This document shows positions 1 through 6,137 of a DNA stretch of 6,137 nucleotides, piece after piece. The notes under the pieces were generated by a model. That model had not been told where the DNA came from, ran no database searches, and saw nothing but the letters and a program-made list of their open reading frames with translations. The stretch lies in NCBI GenBank assembly GCA_021732965.1, contig JAKFVZ010000581.1:1-6137 (forward strand), given 5' to 3'. The stretch comes from Reyranella sp. Its GTDB lineage: Bacteria; Pseudomonadota; Alphaproteobacteria; Reyranellales; Reyranellaceae. The position numbers and the translations under genes are program-made. Numbering within the stretch: the first letter of the stretch is position 1; each line of letters starts with the position of its first letter.

Positions 1-617
1 AGCGAGTTGGGCAGGACGTGGCGGTAGAGCACCGCCCAGAAGGTGCCGCCGCTGCCGAACGCCGCCTCGACATACTCGCTGCGCCGGACACGCACGACTT
101 CCGAGCGCGCCAGGCGGGCGAAGCGGGCCACCGAGACGGCACCGACGGCGATGGCCACGTTGATGGTGCCGAAGCCCAGCAGGACGATGATGCTGAGCGA
201 GAGCAGGAGCGAGGGGACGGCGAGCATGGAATCGACCAGGCGCATGATCAGCGCGTCGATCCAGCCGCCGCGCGCGCCGGCGATCAGGCCGAGCAACGTG
301 CCGAACAGCAGGCCGACCGTGACGGCGACGAAGGCGCCGGACAGCGAATGGCGGGAGCCGTAGACGATGCGGGCATAGACGTCGCGGCCGAGCCCGTCGG
401 TGCCCAGCACGTGTTCGGCGCTGGGTGCGCGGAGCTGTTGGCCGGGCACGCCCTCGGTGCCGCTATAGCCTGTGAAGAGCTCCGGCAGCGCGGCCCAGCA
501 CAGCACGATGAAGACGACCGCCCAGGCGAGCGCCAGCGTAACCGGAACGCGTCTGAAGCGGGTTATCCAGCCGGTCTGGATGTCGGCGCTCGTGCCGCTT
601 GCGGTTTCCGCGGTCAT
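1..617 (-). CDS. DppC-type ABC transporter permease, 3' end outside window
   Basis: This is an inner-membrane permease subunit of a dipeptide/oligopeptide/nickel-type ABC importer, partner of the DppB-like protein encoded just before it. I translated it by hand from ATG 617-615; 205 codons stay open to the left edge. Residues 24-45 form the first membrane segment. The stretch HVLGTDGLGRDVYAR (residues 69-83) is the hallmark found after the first helix of DppC/OppC proteins. Hydrophobic segments follow at about 92-114, 131-150 and 152-166. The cytoplasmic EAA loop, which contacts the ATPase, begins at YVEAAFGSGG (182-191) and reaches HVLPNS at the edge. Family members are about 280-300 residues, so roughly the last quarter is missing. 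The ATG overlaps the upstream stop as ATGA, which indicates translational coupling and supports this start. Subfamily substrate is not determinable. Confidence 0.95.
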   Translation of the reverse strand, partial: MTAETASGTSADIQTGWITRFRRVPVTLALAWAVVFIVLCWAALPELFTGYSGTEGVPGQQLRAPSAEHVLGTDGLGRDVYARIVYGSRHSLSGAFVAVTVGLLFGTLLGLIAGARGGWIDALIMRLVDSMLAVPSLLLSLSIIVLLGFGTINVAIAVGAVSVARFARLARSEVVRVRRSEYVEAAFGSGGTFWAVLYRHVLPNS

Positions 618-1558
618 GACAGTGCCCCCGCTTTCGTGCCGAGCCTTGGATCGAGCACCGGATAGAGCAGGTCCACGATCAGGTTGATGGTGACGAAAGC
701 CAGGGCCGAGACCACGACGATGGCCTGGAGGACCGCCGTGTCATGGTTGCCGACGGCCTGGTAGGTGAGGCCACCCAGGCCGCTCAGCCCGAACACCGCC
801 TCGGTGACGACGGCGCCGGCCAGCAGCTCGCCGAACAGGACGCCGGCAATGGTGAGCGTCGGCATGATGGCGTTGCGCGCCACGTGCTTCCACAGCACCC
901 AGTTGCGTGAGGCGCCCTTGGCGCGGGCGACGGCGACGAAGGGTTGCGCCAGGACCTGGTCGATGTTGCGCATCAGGATCTGCGCCAGCGGCGCGGAGAT
1001 CGGGATGGCCAAGGTCAGGACCGGCAGGACGAGCCGCTCGACCGGGCCCGGGCTGATGACCGACACGAGTCCGAGCTGAAAGGAGAAGACCTGGATCAGC
1101 ATGATGCCGAGCCAGAAGACCGGCACGGAAATGAACAGCGAGGGCAGGGACTGCAGCCCGGCCCGCAGCCACTCCATGCCGACCATGTTCGAGATCGTGG
1201 CCAGTATGATCGTCAGGACCAGCGCCGCGGCGAAGGCCAGGGAGGCGAGCAGCAGGGTCGGCGGCAGGTTTGTCGCGAGCTGCTGGCTCACCGGTACGCC
1301 GGCCTGGATCGAGATGCCGAAATTGCCGGTGAGGAAGTTGCCGACGGTGACGAAGTAGCGCTCCCAAAGCGGCCGGTCCGCGCCGTAGGAAGCGCGGATT
1401 TCGGCAATCTGGTCAGCCGTGAGGCCCATGTCGGGACTCATGAACTTGATCATGATCGCATCGCCCGGCAGCACCTGCAGCAACAGGAAGGCCGCCGTGA
1501 AGGTGAGCGCCAGGACGGCCAGCGCCTGCCCGACCCGGCCGAGGAGGTAGCGCGCCAT
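614..1558 (-). CDS. DppB-type ABC transporter permease
   Basis: This is a 314-residue inner-membrane permease of the DppB/OppB family, the first of the two channel subunits of the importer. The N-terminus MARYLLGRVGQALAVL begins the first membrane helix (about 9-30). It is followed by a periplasmic region with RPLWERYFV and FLTGNFGIS (residues 62-83), typical of the family. Further hydrophobic segments lie at about 100-122, 137-163, 174-195, 231-253 and 275-298. The EAA loop is at about 208-235 (VAVARAKGASRNW to MPTL), and the protein ends with the usual LDPRLG element (302-307). Length is normal. A GGAG ribosome binding site at 1567-1564, five bases before ATG 1558, supports the start. Only 13 bases separate it from the binding-protein stop, and its own stop overlaps the next start, so the three genes form one operon. 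The name dppB is not given because the substrate is unknown. Confidence 0.96.
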   Translation of the reverse strand: MARYLLGRVGQALAVLALTFTAAFLLLQVLPGDAIMIKFMSPDMGLTADQIAEIRASYGADRPLWERYFVTVGNFLTGNFGISIQAGVPVSQQLATNLPPTLLLASLAFAAALVLTIILATISNMVGMEWLRAGLQSLPSLFISVPVFWLGIMLIQVFSFQLGLVSVISPGPVERLVLPVLTLAIPISAPLAQILMRNIDQVLAQPFVAVARAKGASRNWVLWKHVARNAIMPTLTIAGVLFGELLAGAVVTEAVFGLSGLGGLTYQAVGNHDTAVLQAIVVVSALAFVTINLIVDLLYPVLDPRLGTKAGALS

Positions 1559-1571
1559 GTTTTCTCCGCGC

Positions 1572-3200
1572 CTACTTCGGCGCGATCCAGGTCGCGTAGA
1601 AGCTCGGACGGCCCACCGCCTCGAAGGTGAAGTCCTTCACCCTGGGCGAGGCGGCGAAGGCCTGCGGTTCCTCGAAGATCGGGATCGTGTAGCCTTGGTC
1701 GATCACGTAGGCCTGCACCTCGCCCACCAGCGCCATGCGCTTCACCGGGTCGGTGGCGGCGGCGATCTCCTCGAGCAGGCCGTTCAGCTTCGGATCGACG
1801 AAGCTCTGGACCTTGTTGCTGACGCCACCTTTCTGCAGCAGCACGTTGCGCGTCGTCGGATAGTACTGGCTGCGGATGACGTCAGGATCGGCGCGGCCCA
1901 CCATGGCCGGCGCGACGGGCGTTTTTGCGGGGTCGAGATTGTCGGCGACGCGGCTGCCGGCATCGCCCGCCAGCACGTTCAGCTTCACCCCGACCTTGGC
2001 CCATTGCTGGGCGACCAGCTGCAGCGTCTCCTTGTTCTGCGGCTGCGGCGGCGATTCGTAGGCCTGGAGCACCAGCTCCTTGCCGTCCTTCTGGCGCAGA
2101 CCCTTCGGGCCGATCGTCCAGCCGGCCTCGTCGAGCAGCTTCGCGGCCAGCGCCGGGTCGTAGGCGAGCTTGGCCGACTGGTCGACATAGCCCTGCGCGG
2201 TCGAGGCGATGATCGACTTGGCCTGCGGATAGTTGGCAGAGAAGAGCGTCGCCACGATCTCCTTGGTATTGGTCGCGTGCAGCAGCGCCTTGCGCACGCG
2301 GATGTCGGAGACGAGGGGATTGTCGGGCCGGAACACGACGGTGTTGTTCACGCCGCGCGTCGAAGCGGCATAGACAATGAAGCCCTTCGACTGGACCTGC
2401 TTCTCGTCATAGGCCTGGACCTGGCGGATGACGTTGGCCTGGCCGGCCAGCAGCGCGCCGATGCGCACGCTGTCCTCGGGAGTCACGACATACTTGATGC
2501 CGTCGAGGTTGGCGCGGCCCTGGTGGGCAAGCTTGGCGGGACCCCATTTGTAGTCCTTGCGTGCCTCCATCACGAGTTCGCGGCCGAGCACCTCGCTCTT
2601 CACCACGAACGGGCCGGAGCCGATGATCTTGGTGGCGTCGCCCAGCGCGTCGAACGGCAGGGACAGGGTCTTCAGCGACACGAGGCCGGAGCCGATCACC
2701 GATGTGCCCTGCAGGAATCCGACCGAGGGCTTGGTGAAGAAGAATTTCACCGTCAGCGGATCGATGACCTCGCTGCCCTTGTAGTTGGTGATGACCTCGG
2801 AGACCGGCTGCTTCAGCTCCTTGTTGCCGAGACCGTAGGTGTCGTAGTTCTTCGCGACGGCCGCGGCATCGAGCGGCGAGCCGTCGGAGAAGGTGACGCC
2901 CGGCCGGATCTTGAACGTATATTCCGTGGCGTCGGCGTTCACCGTCCAGCTCTCGGCGATCCAGGGCTCGATCTCGAGCGTCTTGGGATTCTGGTAGGTG
3001 AGCTTGTCGGTGATCTGGTTGAGCACGCCGCCGTTGGGATAGAAGCCCCCGGCCGGCGGGTAGAGGTTCGTGTGGGCCTGCTGCTCCAGATAGATCAGCG
3101 TCCCGCCCTTGGTGACGGGCGCCTGCGCGGCGGCACCGCCAGCGAGCAGGGCGATGGTAGCCGCGGTCGCGGTCAGCAACCGGTATTTCACGTTAATCAC
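1572..3200 (-). CDS. periplasmic solute-binding protein, family 5 (DppA/OppA-like)
   Basis: This is the extracytoplasmic solute receptor that feeds the two downstream permeases; about 542 residues, normal for SBP_bac_5. I prefer GTG 3200-3198 as start: a GAGGGGG ribosome binding sequence ends a few bases upstream, and the product then opens directly with a signal peptide (K5 and R7, hydrophobic run about 8-20, cleavage probably after AAA near residue 25). An in-frame ATG at 3299 (one base from the ORF's far end) or 3239 would add 33 or 13 polar residues before the signal peptide. Family landmarks are EIEPWIAESW (76-85), the TFKIRPGVTFSDGSPLD stretch (about 95-111), GSGPFVV, the SDIRVRKALLHAT region and the LLDEAGW motif. 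The segment NLYPPAGGFYPNGG near the mature N-terminus resembles, from memory, the KPN_01854 subfamily (peptide/opine/nickel uptake group). The ligand cannot be named from sequence. Confidence 0.93.
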   Translation of the reverse strand: MINVKYRLLTATAATIALLAGGAAAQAPVTKGGTLIYLEQQAHTNLYPPAGGFYPNGGVLNQITDKLTYQNPKTLEIEPWIAESWTVNADATEYTFKIRPGVTFSDGSPLDAAAVAKNYDTYGLGNKELKQPVSEVITNYKGSEVIDPLTVKFFFTKPSVGFLQGTSVIGSGLVSLKTLSLPFDALGDATKIIGSGPFVVKSEVLGRELVMEARKDYKWGPAKLAHQGRANLDGIKYVVTPEDSVRIGALLAGQANVIRQVQAYDEKQVQSKGFIVYAASTRGVNNTVVFRPDNPLVSDIRVRKALLHATNTKEIVATLFSANYPQAKSIIASTAQGYVDQSAKLAYDPALAAKLLDEAGWTIGPKGLRQKDGKELVLQAYESPPQPQNKETLQLVAQQWAKVGVKLNVLAGDAGSRVADNLDPAKTPVAPAMVGRADPDVIRSQYYPTTRNVLLQKGGVSNKVQSFVDPKLNGLLEEIAAATDPVKRMALVGEVQAYVIDQGYTIPIFEEPQAFAASPRVKDFTFEAVGRPSFYATWIAPK

Positions 3201-3208
3201 GACAACCC

Positions 3209-3212
3209 CCTC
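3209..3212 (-). promoter_or_regulatory. ribosome binding site deciding the GTG start of the solute-binding protein
   Basis: On the minus strand GAGG (within GAGGGGG) lies eight bases before GTG 3200-3198. No comparable purine-rich site precedes the upstream in-frame ATG at 3239-3237, and starting at GTG places the signal peptide at the very N-terminus. A second GTG nine bases further on (3191-3189) is less well spaced. Confidence 0.6.
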
Positions 3213-3330
3213 AGCCAGTGAAGGCACAGGAGAAGCCATGCAGTAATTGGGCCGAGTCTCGCCGTGCGGATCAGAGATATGGCCGCAGGCTTGTCGCAAT
3301 TACACAGAGCAGATTGTCAAAATTTACAGC

Positions 3331-3364
3331 CCGCCGGAGCAGATTTTCTCATCTGCTCCGCCGG
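3331..3364 (-). terminator. strong hairpin after the dehydrogenase gene (possible terminator or attenuator)
   Basis: Arms of 14 bases at 3331-3344 and 3351-3364 pair at 13 positions with one mismatch, around a six-base loop at 3345-3350. The inner ten pairs, CGGAGCAGAT with ATCTGCTCCG, are perfect. It begins 12 bases past the dehydrogenase stop codon, a normal place for transcription termination. No clean T-run follows on either strand; minus-strand transcription meets only TGTAAATTTT. A classical intrinsic terminator is therefore uncertain, and mRNA 3'-end stabilisation or attenuation are alternatives. Confidence 0.45.
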
Positions 3365-3374
3365 ACGGAGCAGA
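3352..3374 (-). repeat. alternative hairpin sharing an arm with the larger hairpin
   Basis: TCTGCTCCG at 3352-3360 and CGGAGCAGA at 3366-3374 form a perfect nine-base-pair stem with a five-base loop at 3361-3365. It starts two bases after the dehydrogenase stop codon in the mRNA. The arm at 3352-3360 is also one side of the 3331-3364 hairpin, so the two folds cannot form together. Confidence 0.55.
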
Positions 3375-3375
3375 A

Positions 3376-4440
3376 TCACCCACCCAGCAAGGCGGCCGAC
3401 GGCTGCAGCTCCTTGCGCTCGACCTTCTTCACGATCTCGGTGAGCTTGGCGTGGGTCGGCGCCTTCACGCCGATGAAGTTGCCGCGCTCGGCGATGTAGC
3501 CGTTCATGAATTCGATCTCGGTGCGGCGACCCTTGATGATGTCCTGGGCCATCGAGGGGCGCTGGATGTCGGCGCGCGGATTGGGATTGGTGTTGGAGCC
3601 GGGCCGCAGGATCGCCTCGACCTCGTCCAGTGCGGCCTTGTCGTCCTCCGACGCGCGGGCCAGCAGCTCGGGCTCGAACTTGCCGATCTTCTCGATGTGG
3701 TAGCCCAGCGCCTGGCCGACGCGCACCGCCTCGCCCCCCAGCTTGATCGAGAAGCGGCGCACCGCGTCGTTGCGGTCGCAGTCGATGCCGGTCATGCCGG
3801 TGGCGGCGGAAACACCGTTCTTCATGCCGTTCTGGCAGAGCTTGGACCAGCGCTCGCCCCAGAGGTTGGTCGTGGTCTTGGCGCTGTCGATCATGCCGAC
3901 CATTTCGCGCAGTTCCTCGACCCTCTTGGTGATGCGGCCGTGGACCTCGCCGACGCGGAACACCGTGTGCTTGTCGCCGCCCTTGGAGACGGTGCGGCGG
4001 ATCTTGCCGGCCTCGTACATGTCGACCGAGATCAGCGAAGCCACCATGCCCACGGTCTTGCCCCAGCCGACGATGCCCGCGATGCGCTCCTCGTTCAGGC
4101 AGTTCTGCAGCGACACGATGTAGCCGTCCGGCGCGAGGTACTGCTTGATCAGCGCGGTCGCCCATTCGGTGTCGTAGGACTTCATCGAGACGAAGGCGAT
4201 GTCGATCGGCTTCTGTCGCGACAGGTCCTGCATCTCGGTGAGATGCATGGTCTTGGCCTTGGTGACGGTGAACTTCTCTTCCGGCGTGACGCCGTCGAGT
4301 TCGAGGCCGCGCTTGCGGATGATCTCGATGTTCTCGGGCCAGAAGTCGATCAGCGTGACGTCGTGGCCCGCATGCGCCAGGTAGCCGCCGACATAGCCGC
4401 CCAGGGCGCCCGTGCCCACGACTGCGATTCTCTTGCCCAT
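3376..4440 (-). CDS. ketopantoate reductase (PanE/ApbA) family dehydrogenase
   Basis: This is a 354-residue cytoplasmic NAD(P)-dependent oxidoreductase of the 2-dehydropantoate 2-reductase family, longer than the roughly 300-residue E. coli PanE. The N-terminal Rossmann fold shows GTGALGG at 9-15. Against my memory of E. coli PanE the active-site set is kept: Asn in LQN (N113), Lys in RWSKLCQNG (K200), Ser in PSMAQD (S296) and Glu in RRTEIEFMNG (E308). The second strand ends in an acidic residue (LIDFW, D32) where NADPH-specific PanE has a basic one, which suggests NAD(H) preference (inference). A GGGAG ribosome binding site at 4451-4447, six bases before ATG 4440, supports the start. It follows the hydrolase gene by 25 bases and is probably co-transcribed with it. 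Context beside a hydrolase and an importer suggests a catabolic 2-oxo or 2-hydroxy acid enzyme rather than pantothenate synthesis, so I do not assign panE. Confidence 0.9.
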   Translation of the reverse strand: MGKRIAVVGTGALGGYVGGYLAHAGHDVTLIDFWPENIEIIRKRGLELDGVTPEEKFTVTKAKTMHLTEMQDLSRQKPIDIAFVSMKSYDTEWATALIKQYLAPDGYIVSLQNCLNEERIAGIVGWGKTVGMVASLISVDMYEAGKIRRTVSKGGDKHTVFRVGEVHGRITKRVEELREMVGMIDSAKTTTNLWGERWSKLCQNGMKNGVSAATGMTGIDCDRNDAVRRFSIKLGGEAVRVGQALGYHIEKIGKFEPELLARASEDDKAALDEVEAILRPGSNTNPNPRADIQRPSMAQDIIKGRRTEIEFMNGYIAERGNFIGVKAPTHAKLTEIVKKVERKELQPSAALLGG

Positions 4441-4446
4441 CCTGAT

Positions 4447-4451
4447 CTCCC
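4447..4451 (-). promoter_or_regulatory. ribosome binding site of the dehydrogenase gene
   Basis: GGGAG (part of AAGGGAG) lies six bases before ATG 4440 on the minus strand, inside the 25-base gap after the hydrolase stop. The gap is too short for an independent promoter, consistent with a shared transcript. Confidence 0.6.
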
Positions 4452-4465
4452 TTGAAGCTGTTTCG

Positions 4466-6137
4466 TTAAGGCGCGACGCGCGGTTCCTTGCGCGCGCGGT
4501 CGAGATAGCGTTCGGCGTCCTCGGCCAGCAGCAGCCGGTCGGCCATCAATTGCGTGACCACCGCCTGAACCCGGGCGACGTAGTCTGCGCCGTCCTTGTA
4601 GCGCTCGGCGATCGACGGGCGCGGATCGCCCGAGGCCTCGCGAGCCGCCTTGTCGGCGGGAAGCGGCAGGCAGCTGCCGTCGCGATCGGCGATCTCGCCC
4701 TTCGGATACGGCGGCTTGTATTCGTTCCAGCCGGTGTAGGTCGCGAGCGGCACGGCGATGTCGGGCAGGCGCACACCCGCCGCCTCGTTGCCGTCGGCGT
4801 CGACCTTGCTCACCAGCGTGCGATAGGCCCTGTCGGAGGGGGCGGGTTTCACCCAGTCGCCCGGCGGCGAGACGGTATTGGTGGTGCGCACGATCGCGGC
4901 GCCCGGCACGGCCGGAAAGCCGGTCTTGTCGGGCTCGACCAATGTGCCGGCCGCCAGCGTCGGCACGCGGCTGGGCGGCGGCGCCTTGCCGGACACGACC
5001 CATTCGTCGAGGGCGACCAGCAGGGCGCGGATCGCCGGCATCGGATTGTGCGGGTTGCGCGGATTGATGTTGGGGCCGGGATCGCTCGTTGCGCCCGCGC
5101 GGCCGCCATGCTGCGTGCCGGCGATCATGTAGACCCGTGAGTTCTCCGGCAGGGTGATGTCCTGCGTGCCGAGCGGATCGGTGTGCAGCAGGGACGCGCC
5201 CTTCTGCCAGTACTCGGTCGAGGTGTTGGTCTCGATCAGCAGCGGATCGCTGCCGTCGCCCCTGAACAGCGAACCGGTCTTGCCCGTCAGCGGATCGCTC
5301 TGCGTTGCCGTCGAGAAGGGAAACTCGTTCTCCGGGAAGCCGTGATCTTCGTGCTGGGTGTTGGTCCGGGCCGGCTGGGCGAAGGGCGTGTTGTAGAAGA
5401 CGCGCCCGACGCCTGCGATGTGGCTGTGGATGCCGTCGAACACGCGGCGTCCCTGTTCGTCGCGGTTGAAGCCTTCGGAGATGTGATTGCGCAGGTAACG
5501 TCCGGCCTGCGAGAAGCCGATGGCCAGCGCATGCGTCATGGGGCGGCCGGTGGCCTTCACCGCGTCGGGCGAATGGCGCAGCCAGCTCACCACGTCGCGC
5601 GTCGCCGCGAAGCCCAGGCCCTGGACCTTGGGGTTCTTCGCTTCGTAGTGGAATTCGTAGAGGAAGCCCGGCTGGGCCTTGGTTCCGTCGCGCAGCCTGA
5701 TCGAGCGGGCATCGACGAACGACCACTGGTTCAGCGGCAGCTCGCGCGGCTCGTCGTCGGCGCGCTCGCGCACCGTGAGGCGGGCGCGCGGTTGCTCCAG
5801 CGTCGCCGCCTCGTGCGAGAGCTTGAAGGCTTCCAGCACGCCGATCCGCGTGCCCTACACCCATTCCTCGCGAACCGTCTGCACGATCGGCTGGCCGTTG
5901 TCGGTCGCGACCGGAGCGGTGAGCGCGAGGCCCATGTTGGCGCGCGGTGCATCCGGGTCCCAGCCCGACCAGACGATGGTGTAGCCGAGGCGCAGCGGGA
6001 AGGCGTTGCCGAGATCGGCCAGGGTCTTCGGGTCGTTCACACCCTGCGGGCCGTCGGCGATGTTCCCGAACAGCATCTTGCGGCCGCGATTGTTCACTTC
6101 GTAGAGGATGCGGGCGTTGCCGCGTGAAGAATCCTTC
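4466..6137 (-). pseudogene. alpha/beta hydrolase domain protein (Abhydrolase_10-like), interrupted by in-frame TAG
   Basis: One reading frame runs from the right edge to the TAA at 4468-4466, broken only by TAG at 5857-5855. The part before the TAG (6136-5858) reads RILYEVNNRGRKMLFGN, then a GFPLRLGYT-like stretch and WSGWDPDAPRANMG, ending REEWV. The part after it resumes at GTRIGVLEAFKLSHEAAT with no frame change, and encodes the catalytic half: nucleophile elbow GFSQAGRY (Ser codon 5512-5510) and AGTQHGG, a likely catalytic-histidine region. The layout matches, from memory, the alpha/beta hydrolase domain family PF20091; these are often 600-700 residues with an N-terminal signal peptide, so about 100 or more residues lie outside the window. 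The substrate is unknown; an ester or amide is likely. The frame is otherwise undamaged with normal coding character, so this is a recent nonsense mutation, a sequencing error, or a read-through case. A GTG at 5839-5837 could start a 457-residue shortened product, but only a weak GGAT precedes it. Confidence 0.82.
5855..5857 (-). other. in-frame amber codon inside the hydrolase gene
   Basis: The minus strand reads GTG TAG GGC ACG, between REEWV and GTRIGVLEAF. Both sides are in the same frame and both look like continuous family sequence. A single base change from a sense codon such as TCG, TAC, TGG or CAG would account for it. Confidence 0.9.

Larger units (their letters stand above)
3307..3374. 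repeat. cluster of four GAGCAGA/TCTGCTC repeat arms
   Basis: On the plus strand GAGCAGATT occurs at 3307-3315 and again at 3337-3345, and CGGAGCAGA at 3366-3374. The inverse form ATCTGCTCCG is at 3351-3360. The three same-direction copies are spaced 30 and 31 bases apart, close to three DNA helical turns. The cluster lies immediately after the dehydrogenase stop codon and before the solute-binding-protein gene. It could be a set of operator half-sites, an RNA structure, or a copy of a dispersed intergenic repeat; the sequence alone does not separate these. Confidence 0.7.
3201..3375 (-). promoter_or_regulatory. intergenic leader between dehydrogenase and transporter genes
   Basis: This 175-base stretch has no supported gene and is the only sizeable gap in the window, so any transporter promoter should lie here. 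Its dehydrogenase-proximal half (3375-3307) holds repeated hairpin arms described separately. On the minus strand a perfect TTGACA hexamer lies at 3320-3315, next to the outermost GAGCAGATT copy. I could not find a convincing -10 box 16-18 bases downstream, so the promoter is only a possibility. The half near the start codon (3300-3213) shows no obvious structure. Confidence 0.4.

Noticed and set aside
18..665. 215-codon plus-strand frame at the left end
   Set aside because: It is antisense to the DppC-type permease, whose signature motifs and ATGA-coupled start are clear.
1557..3221. 554-codon plus-strand open frame opposite the solute-binding protein
   Set aside because: It lies fully antisense to a gene with clear family motifs and a signal peptide. 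Its protein is low-complexity Arg/Leu/Val/Gly/Asp with no recognisable domain. High GC removes stops from antisense frames.
3237..3239. ATG as start of the solute-binding protein
   Set aside because: It has no good ribosome binding site and would place 13 polar residues before the signal peptide. GTG at 3200 fits better.
3292..3320. Full sigma-70 promoter for the solute-binding-protein gene
   Set aside because: TTGACA at 3320-3315 is perfect, but the hexamers 16-18 bases downstream (TGCGAC/GCGACA region) do not resemble a -10 box. Only a possible -35-like element is kept.
3247..4455. 402-codon plus-strand open frame opposite the dehydrogenase
   Set aside because: It is a mirror frame of a well-supported PanE-family gene with composition typical of antisense shadows, and it shows no motifs.
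5837..5839. GTG as the true start of a separate 457-residue hydrolase
   Set aside because: The frame upstream of the TAG encodes matching family sequence in the same register, and the hydrolase fold would lack its N-terminal strands. Restart here is possible but secondary.
4350..5864. 504-codon minus-strand open frame in another register across the hydrolase and into the dehydrogenase
   Set aside because: It is an out-of-frame Arg-rich translation of the same DNA. It spans the real stop and start codons of two supported genes and has no domain.
5183..6127. 314-codon plus-strand open frame opposite the hydrolase
   Set aside because: The minus strand carries the recognisable hydrolase motifs GFSQAGRY and WSGWDPDAPRANMG. 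The plus frame shows only Arg/Val/Ala-rich sequence.

Overview
The window is GC-rich DNA. Every gene I can support is on the minus strand, so the transcription order runs from the right edge to the left edge. GC-rich third positions, an Abhydrolase_10-like hydrolase and a dipeptide-type ABC importer fit a soil or rhizosphere alphaproteobacterium (Bradyrhizobium or Reyranella/Rhodospirillales-like) or a similar high-GC proteobacterium. That placement is inferred from style, not from a marker gene.

Layout in transcription order: (1) 6137-4466 is an alpha/beta-hydrolase-domain gene that enters from the right edge and is interrupted by an in-frame amber codon at 5855-5857. (2) 4440-3376 is a ketopantoate-reductase-like (PanE/ApbA family) dehydrogenase, starting 25 bases after the hydrolase stop. 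(3) 3375-3201 is a 175-base non-coding gap. It holds an unusual set of repeated GAGCAGA/TCTGCTC arms that can fold into two mutually exclusive hairpins. (4) 3200-1572 is a periplasmic dipeptide/nickel-type solute-binding protein with a signal peptide. (5) 1558-614 is a DppB-type permease. (6) 617-1 is a DppC-type permease that overlaps the previous stop by ATGA and runs off the left edge.

The last three genes are a standard ABC importer cassette. The ATPase genes would be expected beyond the left edge. The hydrolase and dehydrogenase sit upstream on the same strand. A reasonable but unproven reading is a catabolic locus: a solute is imported by the ABC system, an ester or amide bond is cut by the hydrolase, and a 2-oxo/2-hydroxy acid-like product is oxidised or reduced by the dehydrogenase. 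The substrate cannot be read from the sequence. The two points most worth a second look are the amber codon inside the otherwise intact hydrolase frame and the multi-arm hairpin region between the dehydrogenase and the transporter. I saw no RNA gene, insertion sequence, CRISPR array or clearly novel system.
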